From Bacteroidota bacterium (GTDB taxonomy: Bacteria > Bacteroidota > Bacteroidia > Bacteroidales > F082), in NCBI GenBank assembly GCA_009773165.1, contig WOUZ01000008.1:1-64000 (forward strand): a stretch of DNA of 64,000 nucleotides, in the 5' to 3' direction. Of this stretch, positions 53,341 through 62,233 are shown one piece after another (positions within the stretch are counted from its first letter, which is position 1; each line of letters opens with the position of its first letter). The position numbers were made by a program, and so were the translations under genes. Below the pieces are notes generated by a model, which saw nothing but the letters and a program-made list of their open reading frames with translations, searched no databases and was not told the origin of the DNA.

Positions 53341-53889
53341 TTAGTCAAATTTTACAACTTCGTAGGGTAGTTTCAATGGATCGCCTGTGATAAGAGCAAC
53401 GAGTGCATCCCAGATAAGATCAGCACGTGGTGGACATCCGGGAAGGAAATAGTCAATCTTCACGATTTCATGACATGGGTACACTTTGTCGAGAAGCATA
53501 GGTAATTCATCATCATTTGGTAAGATGTGATCCTTATTAAGCTGAACAGTGGGGCCACCAATGTAGGCTTCATGAATACATTCTTCTACAGGTATTCCAT
53601 TTCGCAGAGCAGGAAGCCCTCCCATAATGGCACATTCACCTAGAGAAATAAGAATCTTGCAGTTTTTACGGAACGACTTCAACACTTCAACATTTTCGCT
53701 GTTGCAGCAGCCACCTTCAATTATCCCAATATCAACAGGTTTTGTAAAGGTTTTTATGTCGTCAATTGGCGATTTATTAAACTCAACAAGTTCAATGAGT
53801 TGAAGAATACGTTCGTCAATATCGAGAATCGACATATGACAGCCGAAACATCCGGCTAATGAGGTAGTTGCAATTATCGGTTTGCTCAT
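53341..53889 (-). CDS. hoxY: [NiFe] hydrogenase small subunit (HoxY)
   Basis: A 182-aa subunit carrying the proximal [4Fe-4S] cluster. The four ligand motifs are visible: GCFGCHMS near the N-terminus, IEGGCCNSEN, SLGECAIMGG and FLPGCPPRADLIW. There is no Tat signal and no extra ferredoxin domain, as expected for the short soluble HoxY/MvhG type. It passes electrons from HoxH to HoxU/HoxF. The 18-nt gaps to both neighbours are consistent with one transcript. Confidence 0.93.
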   Translation of the reverse strand: MSKPIIATTSLAGCFGCHMSILDIDERILQLIELVEFNKSPIDDIKTFTKPVDIGIIEGGCCNSENVEVLKSFRKNCKILISLGECAIMGGLPALRNGIPVEECIHEAYIGGPTVQLNKDHILPNDDELPMLLDKVYPCHEIVKIDYFLPGCPPRADLIWDALVALITGDPLKLPYEVVKFD

Positions 53890-53907
53890 ATTTTTAATCT
53901 CCTATCA

Positions 53908-54603
53908 TTAAACATGTATATCGCTTCCAATGGGTTGTTTATCAAATTTCCTTTTGCCAATAGGCGTAGCAAAACCCTTTTCTTTTACAAGGATTGAACC
54001 TACCGGACAATTTTGCATAGCTAATTCAGCTTGTTCATCCGTCATTGTTGCAGCTAATTCCTGATCTAAAACAACTTCAAGATGATTGCCGCGACTCCGG
54101 AAGGCGAAAAATGATTTTCCATCTTCATCTTTAATTGACTTGATGCAACGTTTACAAAGAATGCATCGGTTTTGATCCTTAATTATCTTTGGTGAGCTAG
54201 CATCAACTGCCCTAAGAGGAAAATCGTATGGATAACGTGGTACCATCATTTGGTACAAATAACCTAAAGCCTGCAACTCGCAGTTACCGCTCTTCTCACA
54301 TGCTGGACAAAAATGATTACCACTAACAAAGAGTAATTCAACTATACTTTTTCGTAATTCGATAATATCCAAAGATCCAGACTCAATTTCCATACCATCG
54401 GCAACAGGTGTCGTGCATGATGTCATTAATCGACCGTTAATCCGTACAGTACAAATACGACACGAACCCTTTGGTTTTAACCCTGGCATATTGCATAAGG
54501 TGGGTATATATATACTATTTTGACGGGCAGCCTCAACAATGAATGTGCCGGCTTCAGCCATACATTCTTTCCCATCAATTTTAAACTTTATTAAGCTACT
54601 CAT
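53908..54603 (-). CDS. hoxU: hydrogenase diaphorase Fe-S subunit (HoxU, NuoG N-terminal-like)
   Basis: A 231-aa electron-transfer subunit. The N-terminal [2Fe-2S] ferredoxin domain has CNMPGLKPKGSCRICTV and later MTSCTTPV. A NuoG-type HFCPACEKSGNCELQ cluster motif (His plus three Cys) comes next, followed by CILCKRC and the distant NCPVGS for a [4Fe-4S] site. It matches HoxU of NAD-reducing hydrogenases, linking HoxY to the FMN/NAD site on HoxF. Confidence 0.93.
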   Translation of the reverse strand: MSSLIKFKIDGKECMAEAGTFIVEAARQNSIYIPTLCNMPGLKPKGSCRICTVRINGRLMTSCTTPVADGMEIESGSLDIIELRKSIVELLFVSGNHFCPACEKSGNCELQALGYLYQMMVPRYPYDFPLRAVDASSPKIIKDQNRCILCKRCIKSIKDEDGKSFFAFRSRGNHLEVVLDQELAATMTDEQAELAMQNCPVGSILVKEKGFATPIGKRKFDKQPIGSDIHV

Positions 54604-54624
54604 AATGAATGATTTATCTATTTG

Positions 54625-56436
54625 TTAATTATGATGGTGAAATTTTGGAACACGTCCGACATACTTGCACGATCCCTGAACAGAAGCAACAAGATCGAAT
54701 CCTTCATCAAATTCAACTTCTTTTTGAAGTAGTTCTTCATAAAGAGGACGAAAGTTTTTCAGGCTACTAACAATTGGGTTACCAGCAGTTTGACCCAAAC
54801 CACACCTGCTTGCAAGCAACACTTTACTCCACTCTTTCAGATCGCTGAGATCCTTTTTCACACCATTTCCATTTAGAATTTTGATGAGCTTATTTCGCAT
54901 AACCTGTGGCATGTTGCGACACGTGCTGCATGAACCACATGATTCATCAATAAAAAATTCCATAAAATTCAGCACAACGTCTTTTAACAAATTTCGCTGT
55001 GTACCGAAAATTATCATTGATCCGCCTGTTGACAAGTCGGAATATCCCAAAGTGCGATGAAATTCATCAGGGCCAATGAGTGTTCCCGAAGGACCCCCTA
55101 CCTGCACTGCCTGCACATCATAAGCTCCAACCATATCGAGCATGTCGCTCACATTGAAACCCCAGTTCACTTCATAAACTCCGGGGAACATGCAATCTCC
55201 TGATATACTAAGAATTTTTGTACCTGTTGAATCCTCAGTACCAAACTGCGTAAACCACTCTCCTCCATTTTCAATTATTCTGACAGCGGTGGCAAAAGTT
55301 TCAACATTATTAATAATTGTTGGTTGATTCAAATATCCTTTTTCAACAGGAAAAGGAGGTTTATCACGAGGCTCACCCCTTTTTCCTTCAAGCGATTCAA
55401 GTAATGCTGATTCTTCACCACACACATAAGCTCCAGCGCCAAATTGAATACGAATGTCGAAATTAAACCCATCTATCCCTCCAATATTATCACCCAACAG
55501 ATTCTGTTCTTTCATTGTTTTCAAAACCGATTCAAGGTAATCCTTCATATAACGGTATTCATACCTTAAATAAAGAATGCCTTCATCGCCGCCAATAGCG
55601 TAACCTGCAAGTGCCATTCCTTCGAAAACCAATTCAGGTTTCTCTGTCAAAATCACTCTGTCTTTAAAGGTTCCAGGTTCGCCTTCATCGGCATTGCAGA
55701 CCACATAATGCTTTGGCCCTTTAGCTTTGCGGCAAAACTCCCATTTAAACCCTGTAGGAAAACCAGCTCCTCCGCGTCCACGAATATGGCTATGCTTGAT
55801 CTCAGCAATAACTGCTTCCGGTGATATATTTGGAAGAATGGTTTTTAAAACCTTACCCATAACATAATCATCGGAAAGAATCATGCCTTTACGACGAATG
55901 TTACTCGACACCATCGTTTGCAGGTATGGATGTTGATTTTTACCATCACCATAGCTTTCATTCATTAATTCATCAAGACTCTTTCCCTCGCGCATATGAC
56001 GAATTATTTCGCGAACACGATAAGGCGTGAGTTTGGTGAACACTTTATTGTTGATGATAGCTGCCGGCTCCTGATCGTTCATCCCGATACAAGCTGTGTC
56101 GAACAAACCAATCGCACCATCTTCTGTCACCTGCCCAAATTTAATTCCTAATTCCTTTTCAAAAGCATCTTTAATCGCTTGACGTCCAAACATATATGCA
56201 ACAGCACTATTGTTCAGATAGATTGCATACTTGCCTCTGTGTCTGGTGCTCAAAAAATGATAAAAGGTAATTGTTTGCTCTACATCCACCTGAGACATAT
56301 TCAGGTGCTGCGCCATCAAAGCAACAGCATCACGACTAATATAGCCATACTGTTCCTGAATGTCAATGAGTATATCCATCAGTCGGTTGGGATCGCTACC
56401 GTACTTTTCGATAATTTGTCTGACAATTTTTTCCAT
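54625..56436 (-). CDS. hoxF: hydrogenase diaphorase subunit (HoxF; NuoE-NuoF fusion)
   Basis: NAD(H)-binding FMN subunit, about 603 aa. An N-terminal NuoE-like domain (about 1-150) is fused to NuoF with SHIRGRGGAGFPTGFKW, VVCNADEGEPGTFKDR, GAYVCGEESALLESLEG and the [4Fe-4S] motif ESCGSCSTCRNM plus SRCGLGQ. In the NuoE part only one of the four [2Fe-2S] cysteines remains (Cys116 in TACIGMND; the other positions are Asn or Ala), so that cluster is probably absent. The frame extends to 56460; the Met at 56434-56436 begins the conserved domain. First gene of the hox operon. Confidence 0.92.
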   Translation of the reverse strand: MEKIVRQIIEKYGSDPNRLMDILIDIQEQYGYISRDAVALMAQHLNMSQVDVEQTITFYHFLSTRHRGKYAIYLNNSAVAYMFGRQAIKDAFEKELGIKFGQVTEDGAIGLFDTACIGMNDQEPAAIINNKVFTKLTPYRVREIIRHMREGKSLDELMNESYGDGKNQHPYLQTMVSSNIRRKGMILSDDYVMGKVLKTILPNISPEAVIAEIKHSHIRGRGGAGFPTGFKWEFCRKAKGPKHYVVCNADEGEPGTFKDRVILTEKPELVFEGMALAGYAIGGDEGILYLRYEYRYMKDYLESVLKTMKEQNLLGDNIGGIDGFNFDIRIQFGAGAYVCGEESALLESLEGKRGEPRDKPPFPVEKGYLNQPTIINNVETFATAVRIIENGGEWFTQFGTEDSTGTKILSISGDCMFPGVYEVNWGFNVSDMLDMVGAYDVQAVQVGGPSGTLIGPDEFHRTLGYSDLSTGGSMIIFGTQRNLLKDVVLNFMEFFIDESCGSCSTCRNMPQVMRNKLIKILNGNGVKKDLSDLKEWSKVLLASRCGLGQTAGNPIVSSLKNFRPLYEELLQKEVEFDEGFDLVASVQGSCKYVGRVPKFHHHN

Positions 56437-56472
56437 GAATGATAAAGTTGGGTAAATCAATTTTATTCTTGA

Positions 56473-56517
56473 AACAACCTTTTGTTGTTAATCAATTCAC
56501 AACAAAAATAGGTTGTT
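56473..56517. promoter_or_regulatory. large dyad over the hox promoter
   Basis: Left arm AACAACC-TTTTGTTGT (56473-56488) and right arm ACAACAAAA-ATA-GGTTGTT (56499-56517) pair over 16 bp with a 3-nt bulge. The right arm contains the minus-strand -7 box TATTTTTG (56503-56510) of the hoxF operon. It is a plausible operator or a 5'-UTR structure. No regulator gene is adjacent. Confidence 0.6.
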
Positions 56518-56678
56518 TTTCAAACCGCCTTACAGCAAAAAGAAATTTAGAATGTTTTTAAATTGAATCCAAACCCAACATTAACACTTACATAAGAAGG
56601 GCTTTATATAGTTGACGCACATTGCTTTATACCGCTATAACAATTTCCGGTTGTAGAATATTTTCAACCATTATCTGG

Positions 56679-56697
56679 GCGAGATATGACATCTCGA
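56679..56697 (-). other. small hairpin after mnmD
   Basis: CGAGAT-ATGAC-ATCTCG 6-bp stem just past the mnmD stop. It has no T-run on the minus strand, so it is at best a weak terminator. The rest of the 242-bp gap upstream of hoxF holds only the promoter dyad. Confidence 0.3.
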
Positions 56698-56702
56698 AGG
56701 CA

Positions 56703-57380
56703 TTAGTCCTTTGTTGCCCGCAAAACATGACGCTTTCCGGGAGGTCCTGCAAGGCGCTCAACCCGAAAACCTGCCGATCTCAAAGCTCTTTTAACCTGAC
56801 CTTTTGAACTGTAAGTAACAAGTACTCCTCCTTCAACAAGAATTTGATACAATTTCACAAAAACATCTTCTGTCCAAAGCTCTTGCTGGGCTTCCAAGCT
56901 GAAAGCATCATAATATATAAGGTGAAAATCGTTGGAATTAAATTCAAAATCTAAAAAATCGCAATGATGTTTTAGTAGTGTAAAATAAGGAGTAATTGCG
57001 GCCTCTTTATTCCAATCACAAAGGTGCAAAGATTCAAAAACGTGTAGTGAAGACCGTAAATCAGGCAGATCAGTATAGGATAATAAATCAATGAAGCGTT
57101 TTTCCAAAGGGAAAGCCTCAACGGTTTCGTAAAAAATGGTTTTGGAGGGCGCTGTATTTTGAGTTAACAAAGCATTCAAACCAGTACCAAATCCCATTTC
57201 AAAAACTTTCAGATTTTGAAAAACATTCATTATCGGCAATAGTCCGTTTTTAATGAAGACAAGCATTGATTCGGTATATGCACCCTTATGAGAATGATAT
57301 GACTCACCAACTACCTCATTATAAATGCTATAAGATTTATCTTCAGTTAGGATTAATTGCAAATTGTTGTTTTCTTTCAT
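56703..57380 (-). CDS. mnmD: tRNA 5-methylaminomethyl-2-thiouridine methyltransferase MnmD-type
   Basis: SAM-dependent methyltransferase, 225 aa, of the stand-alone MnmD (DUF752) type that completes mnm5s2U34 in tRNA; the FAD-domain half (MnmC) is absent. Seen: ESYHSHKGAYTES, VFEMGFGTGLNALL (SAM motif), IYYDAFSLEAQQELWT and the C-terminal LVTYSSKGQVKRALRSAGF...PGPPGKRHVLRA-type motif (here LAGPPGKRHVLRATK). Divergent from the exonuclease gene. Confidence 0.93.
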   Translation of the reverse strand: MKENNNLQLILTEDKSYSIYNEVVGESYHSHKGAYTESMLVFIKNGLLPIMNVFQNLKVFEMGFGTGLNALLTQNTAPSKTIFYETVEAFPLEKRFIDLLSYTDLPDLRSSLHVFESLHLCDWNKEAAITPYFTLLKHHCDFLDFEFNSNDFHLIYYDAFSLEAQQELWTEDVFVKLYQILVEGGVLVTYSSKGQVKRALRSAGFRVERLAGPPGKRHVLRATKD

Positions 57381-57500
57381 GTTTTTTGAAAATCAGTTTG
57401 GACTTAGTTTGGTAATCTGATTTTTGATCAGTCTCTTGAATGTTTCTTTAACAACATAATTGATGTTTATTTTGAAATGGTTTCAAAAGAAAGTTCTGTA

Positions 57501-57508
57501 TATCTTTG
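57501..57508 (+). promoter_or_regulatory. -7 box for the exonuclease/DUF2779 pair
   Basis: TATCTTTG fits TAnnTTTG, 37 nt upstream of the ATG at 57546. Confidence 0.55.
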
Positions 57509-57545
57509 GCTAAAATAATTAAAAACATTTTCAACACACGATCTC

Positions 57546-58256
57546 ATGCTTTATCAATTGAATTTATCGAGGGTACTGTTTCTGGATATTGAAACTGTTC
57601 CATTTGAGGCTCAGTATCATGACCTCTCCGAGCGAATGCAAAAGTTATGGAATAAGAAGGCTTCGCATATAAAAACTGAATCAGAAGACACACCTGAAGA
57701 TTTGTATGGGCGAGCAGGAATATATGCTGAATTCGGAAAAATTATTGTGATATCAGTTGGCTATTTCAATGGAAATGAGTTTCGGTTAAAATCGTTTTAC
57801 GGGGATGACGAAAAGGAACTCCTGCTCGAGTTTTCACAGTTGTTAAACCGCCATTATAACAATGCAGACGATATGCTTTGTGCGCATAACGGCAAGGAAT
57901 TTGATTACCCATATATTGCCAGAAGAATGATTATCAACGGTATAGAGCTGCCTTTTATACTGCAAATCGCAGGCAAAAAACCTTGGGAAGTCAAACATCT
58001 CGACACAATGGAGCTCTGGAAATTTGGCGATTACAAGAGCTACACCTCTCTCGATCTGCTTACTGCTATTTTCGACATTCCAACTCCCAAAGACGACATC
58101 GACGGAAGTCAGGTCGGTAAGGTTTATTGGGAACAACATGATCTTGAACGAATTAAAAACTATTGTCAAAAAGACGTTCTGGCCATCGCCCAACTCATGC
58201 GACGCTATTTGAACTTTAGTTTAATACGTGACGATCAAGTTGTCGTTTCAAATTAA
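57546..58256 (+). CDS. DEDDy 3'-5' exonuclease (DnaQ/PolB-like)
   Basis: A 236-aa ribonuclease-H-fold exonuclease. Exo I is VLFLDIETVPFE (Asp and Glu), Exo II is LCAHNGKEFDYPYIARRM and Exo III is NYCQKDVLAIAQLM (Tyr-x3-Asp, the DEDDy form), so all catalytic positions are present. Family members are annotated as predicted 3'-5' exonucleases related to PolB proofreading domains. The biological role is unknown. It is followed after 26 nt by the DUF2779 protein, probably cotranscribed. Confidence 0.9.
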   Translation: MLYQLNLSRVLFLDIETVPFEAQYHDLSERMQKLWNKKASHIKTESEDTPEDLYGRAGIYAEFGKIIVISVGYFNGNEFRLKSFYGDDEKELLLEFSQLLNRHYNNADDMLCAHNGKEFDYPYIARRMIINGIELPFILQIAGKKPWEVKHLDTMELWKFGDYKSYTSLDLLTAIFDIPTPKDDIDGSQVGKVYWEQHDLERIKNYCQKDVLAIAQLMRRYLNFSLIRDDQVVVSN

Positions 58257-58282
58257 TTACTTTTTAAAATGAGCGCCAAATA

Positions 58283-59725
58283 ATGCCACATCTTTTATCA
58301 AAATCAACATTTATCAGAGGTCAGCAATGCCAAAAATCATTGTATCTGAACAAAAAACGCCCTTTTTTGAGGGACAAAATTAGTTCAGCACAACTGGCAA
58401 AATTCAAACGTGGTACTGATGTAGGAATTCTTGCACAACAATTGTTTCCCGGAGGAATTGATTGCAAACCTAAATCACCATCTCAGTATCAAAAAAAACT
58501 GGAAGAAACAAGCGAGTTGATGAATGATCTTAACGTTCACACAATCTATGAAGCTGTTTTCCAGTATGATGATGTATTGATAATGTTAGATATTATCGTA
58601 AGGGACAACAATCATTGGAAAGCATATGAAGTTAAAAGCTCAAGGTCGCTATCACAAACTTATTATACCGATGCAGCTTTACAATATTATGTTATTAATG
58701 GATGCGGTGTAATTTTGTCCGACTTCTGCTTAATTTATGTCGATGAGAGCTATGTTTTTCAGGAGCAATTAGAAATCAACAAGCTTTTCAAAACCCAGTC
58801 TGTTCTTAAAGATGTGAAAGAAAGATTGTTGGAAATTAAATCATCCATTGCTCAAAGCAAACTTACTTTATCACTTGAAAACTCTCCAAAAGTACCAATT
58901 GGCGAACAGTGTACTTATCCTTATCCTTGTGATTTTATCGGGCATTGCTGGAAAAATATACCTGAAAACAGTTTTCTTTTTATGAGTAGTCTAAGCCCGG
59001 AAATTAGGTTTAGCAATTTTACGGATGAAAAATCCACGATCAGTGATTTACCTTCAGAAGTATTGGAAACTGAAATTCAAAAACTTCAATTTGAAGCATT
59101 CAAAACTAGTCAAATATTTATTAATGAATCACTTGAATGGACGAAACATCATTCAAAAAGCACAGTCAATACCATATGTTTTTTCAAGTTATTAAGTTAT
59201 AATCCTGCAGTTCCTTTTTTGAATGGAATGAAACCCTACAGCTTCATTCCGGTGGTGCTCAGCTATTCGATTAATGAGTTAAGCGAAACGATGTTTTTTA
59301 GTCAAACAACGGAAGGATTCACACAATTTATTGAAAAAACCGAAGAATTGCTTCAATCAAATGAAGTAATATTTACCGATGACTATACCCATTTTTATGG
59401 TTGTCATCAGTCGGTTCTCGAAATCATGGATTCAGTATCTCCAAGACCTGACAAAACAGTTTTCACTAATGTATTTGACATACAACGTCTTATTTCAAAT
59501 TACAATGTCATTTTTCCGTTTTCAAGTAAGGATGTGACACTTACAAAAATATTAAAGGCATTAACAGGTGAAACCTTAAATCTTAAAGACGAGAATTATT
59601 TGCTCACTGATCTTTTAAACAGCAATGATTCCACAGAAACATCATTGTTACTTGGGAATCTTGCTAATTACACAAAAGCTATTAAAATGATATACAACGG
59701 TTTGAATAAATTATTCAGCAATTAA
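58283..59725 (+). CDS. DUF2779 protein: Cas4-like Fe-S nuclease half, degenerate DEDD half
   Basis: A 480-aa protein. The N-terminal half is a Cas4-type PD-(D/E)XK nuclease: D103 (MLDII), E116-V-K118 (AYEVKSS), and a likely [4Fe-4S] staple from Cys16 (QQCQKS) plus Cys210, Cys216 and Cys222 (CTYPYPCDFIGHCW). The C-terminal half aligns with the DUF2779 DEDD-like domain (NPAVPFLNGMKPYSFIPVVLSYS), but where the family has a DFET-type catalytic motif this protein reads FFKLLS, so that active site appears lost. An intact DEDDy exonuclease is encoded just upstream. Confidence 0.8.
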   Translation: MPHLLSKSTFIRGQQCQKSLYLNKKRPFLRDKISSAQLAKFKRGTDVGILAQQLFPGGIDCKPKSPSQYQKKLEETSELMNDLNVHTIYEAVFQYDDVLIMLDIIVRDNNHWKAYEVKSSRSLSQTYYTDAALQYYVINGCGVILSDFCLIYVDESYVFQEQLEINKLFKTQSVLKDVKERLLEIKSSIAQSKLTLSLENSPKVPIGEQCTYPYPCDFIGHCWKNIPENSFLFMSSLSPEIRFSNFTDEKSTISDLPSEVLETEIQKLQFEAFKTSQIFINESLEWTKHHSKSTVNTICFFKLLSYNPAVPFLNGMKPYSFIPVVLSYSINELSETMFFSQTTEGFTQFIEKTEELLQSNEVIFTDDYTHFYGCHQSVLEIMDSVSPRPDKTVFTNVFDIQRLISNYNVIFPFSSKDVTLTKILKALTGETLNLKDENYLLTDLLNSNDSTETSLLLGNLANYTKAIKMIYNGLNKLFSN

Positions 59726-59813
59726 CTATTAGAAATTCGATTTCATCTTTGAATTTAAGAGCACCATTCAAAGTAAATAACAAGTTAAAGTATTACCGAA
59801 CTCTACTTATTCC

Positions 59814-59821
59814 TAATTTTG
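59814..59821 (+). promoter_or_regulatory. -7 box at the dnaB start
   Basis: TAATTTTG fits TAnnTTTG but ends only 4 nt before the first ATG of dnaB (59826). If used, the mRNA would be leaderless or translation would start at an internal Met such as 59877. Confidence 0.45.
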
Positions 59822-59825
59822 TCTC

Positions 59826-61349
59826 ATGGAGAGAAACATAAGAAAACCAAAAAATAATACACTTAACACTGCTGATATGCAGCGTAATATGCTCATGGAA
59901 CATGGTCGGGTTCCACCTCAGGCTACTGATTTGGAGGATGTCGTTTTAGGAGCTATGATGCTTGAAAAAGATGCTGTAAATGCTGTTATTGATATTTTGC
60001 AACCTGAAGTCTTTTATAAAGAAGCGCATCAAAAGATTTTTAATGCCATAAAAAGCCTGTTTACAAAATCAGAACCCATTGATATTCTAACGGTTACAAA
60101 TGAATTGAGACTTAGCGGCGAGTTAGACATAATTGGTGGACCCTATTACATTTCACAACTAACGAACAGGGTTGTTTCTGGTGCCAATATTGAATTTCAT
60201 GCGCGTATTATTTTGCAGAAGCATATTCAGCGCGAATTGATCCGCATATCATCAGAAATTATTAAAGATGCCTATGAAGATACCACCGATGTGTTTGACC
60301 TTCTCGACAAGGCGGAGTCTGGTCTTTTTGCTGTCAGCGAATCAAATTTAAGGAGAAGTTTCAGCACCATGCCCGACTTAGTTAAAGCTGCAATCACTGA
60401 CATCGAAAATGCTAAAAACAGTGACTCAAGTTTGCGTGGAGTTCCTTCAGGGTATTCCGAACTGGATAGAATTACTCAGGGATGGCAAAAGTCGGATTTG
60501 ATCATTCTTGCTGCGCGTCCCAGTATGGGTAAAACTGCATTAGCTTTGAATCTTGCACGTAATGCAGCTGTAACATTTAATAAACCAGTCGCCTTTTTTA
60601 GCTTGGAAATGTCATCAGTTCAGCTAGTTACACGTTTGATTTCAAGCGAAAGCTACCTTCCTGCCGAAAAACTTCGTAAAGGCGACCTTGCTCAATACGA
60701 GTGGCAGCAACTCACGACAAAAATTGCGCCTCTGGTAAATGCAAAAATGTTCATCGACGATACTCCTCAATTATCTGTATTCGAACTAAGAGCCAAATGT
60801 CGTCGTCTGAAACAACAATTTGATATTCAGATGGTTTATGTCGATTATTTACAATTGATGACAACCGGAGGAGATAACAGGGGTAATCGTGAACAGGAAA
60901 TCAGTAATATTTCGCGTTCGCTTAAAAGCTTAGCGAAAGAACTTAACATCCCTGTTCTGGCGCTCTCCCAGTTAAGTCGTTCTGTTGAAAGTCGTCCTGG
61001 GTCAAAAAAACCTATCCTTTCCGACCTTCGTGAATCAGGAGCTATTGAGCAAGATGCTGATATGGTTATTTTTATTTATCGGCCTGAATATTATGGCCTT
61101 ACCGAAGACGGAGAAAACAATAATACACAAGGGTTGGCAGTAATAAACATTGCTAAACACCGTAACGGCAAGCTGGGTGATGTCAACTTGAAATTTGTTG
61201 GTCAGTTTGCGCGTTTTGAAGATCCTGAAAAATTCGATCAACAACCTGGCGATCTTTCTCCAAACAGCGGATTTGAACTTCAAACCCGGGTTGTGGGATC
61301 CAAAATGAATGATGATTTCGATATTCATGATGATAGTACACCTTTTTAA
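59826..61349 (+). CDS. dnaB: replicative DNA helicase
   Basis: Hexameric RecA-fold helicase at the replication fork, 507 aa. N-terminal primase-interacting domain (DLEDVVLGAMMLEKDAV, about 37-53); C-terminal ATPase with Walker A ILAARPSMGKTALALNL, FSLEMSSVQLVTRL, Walker B MVYVDYLQLM, LSQLSRSVESR and LRESGAIEQDAD. No intein. The first ~35 residues are low in conservation, and an internal Met at 59877 (MQRNMLMEHGR) is an alternative start given the promoter box at 59814-59821. Confidence 0.97.
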   Translation: MERNIRKPKNNTLNTADMQRNMLMEHGRVPPQATDLEDVVLGAMMLEKDAVNAVIDILQPEVFYKEAHQKIFNAIKSLFTKSEPIDILTVTNELRLSGELDIIGGPYYISQLTNRVVSGANIEFHARIILQKHIQRELIRISSEIIKDAYEDTTDVFDLLDKAESGLFAVSESNLRRSFSTMPDLVKAAITDIENAKNSDSSLRGVPSGYSELDRITQGWQKSDLIILAARPSMGKTALALNLARNAAVTFNKPVAFFSLEMSSVQLVTRLISSESYLPAEKLRKGDLAQYEWQQLTTKIAPLVNAKMFIDDTPQLSVFELRAKCRRLKQQFDIQMVYVDYLQLMTTGGDNRGNREQEISNISRSLKSLAKELNIPVLALSQLSRSVESRPGSKKPILSDLRESGAIEQDADMVIFIYRPEYYGLTEDGENNNTQGLAVINIAKHRNGKLGDVNLKFVGQFARFEDPEKFDQQPGDLSPNSGFELQTRVVGSKMNDDFDIHDDSTPF

Positions 61350-61358
61350 TATATACCG

Positions 61359-62180
61359 ATGAAAAGATCCTATTTTTTCTTATTGATTGCTTCAATTTTG
61401 TTAAGCAACAGTTTATTAGCTGGTAAAGAAGTAAAATTATCCTATCAATTGAAACAAGGCCAGAAATATGCTTTGGAAATCAAAAACAACCAGACAATTA
61501 CCATGAGTATGTCGGGTCAATCGATGCTACTCAAACAGCAAATGACAATGCAACAGGATGTTAATATTCTTTCAGTAGATTCTGTCAATAATCAAAGTCT
61601 GGAACTAACCTATAAATCCATACTGTTCAAACAGAATGCTATGGGGATGGAAATTGTTTGGGATTCACAAAATCCTGATACAACCAATCCAATGAATCAG
61701 CAAATAGAACAAAGCCTTGGGAAGATGATTGGCTCAGCCATTGTCATCGTAATTGATGAAAAAGGCAATCCTATAAGTCTGGACAAAGGAACTGCTATGA
61801 GTCAGCAAGCAAATCTTGCTGGTTTTGAATCAGGTATGATGGTAGTTTATCCAGATAACAAGTTAAGTATCGGACAAAGTTGGCAAACAAAGCTGCAACC
61901 TGACCCTAAAAGCGATTTCATTATTGAATCCACCTATCTTTTAGAAGAAATCAAAGGCAAATACGCTACAATAAGTTTCAACGGAACTATAAGTGGCACG
62001 CAGATCATGGGTGAGAAAGCTGTAATAAGCGGCACAATAAGTGGAAAATCGGAAGTTGAACTTGAAACCGGATGGGTCAATTCAGCCTCCGTAAACCAGA
62101 AACTTGAGATGGAAATGGAGCAACAGGGGATGAAATTACCTATGCAAATGAGTAGCTTCATTGAGATTTCAACAAAGTAA
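61359..62180 (+). CDS. secreted DUF6263-like protein
   Basis: A 273-aa exported protein with a signal peptide (1-22, LLSNSLLA-G). It is predominantly beta: KLSYQLKQGQKYALEIKNNQTITMSMSG, then repeated Met/Gln-rich strands, and GWVNSASVNQKLEMEMEQQGMKLPMQM near the end. It resembles DUF6263-type proteins of Bacteroidota; function unknown. It starts 9 nt after dnaB, so it may be cotranscribed without a shared role. Confidence 0.65.
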   Translation: MKRSYFFLLIASILLSNSLLAGKEVKLSYQLKQGQKYALEIKNNQTITMSMSGQSMLLKQQMTMQQDVNILSVDSVNNQSLELTYKSILFKQNAMGMEIVWDSQNPDTTNPMNQQIEQSLGKMIGSAIVIVIDEKGNPISLDKGTAMSQQANLAGFESGMMVVYPDNKLSIGQSWQTKLQPDPKSDFIIESTYLLEEIKGKYATISFNGTISGTQIMGEKAVISGTISGKSEVELETGWVNSASVNQKLEMEMEQQGMKLPMQMSSFIEISTK

Positions 62181-62233
62181 AAATATTCACAATTTGCTAT
62201 TTAACAACAAGTTAATTGTAAAAAATACATTAA

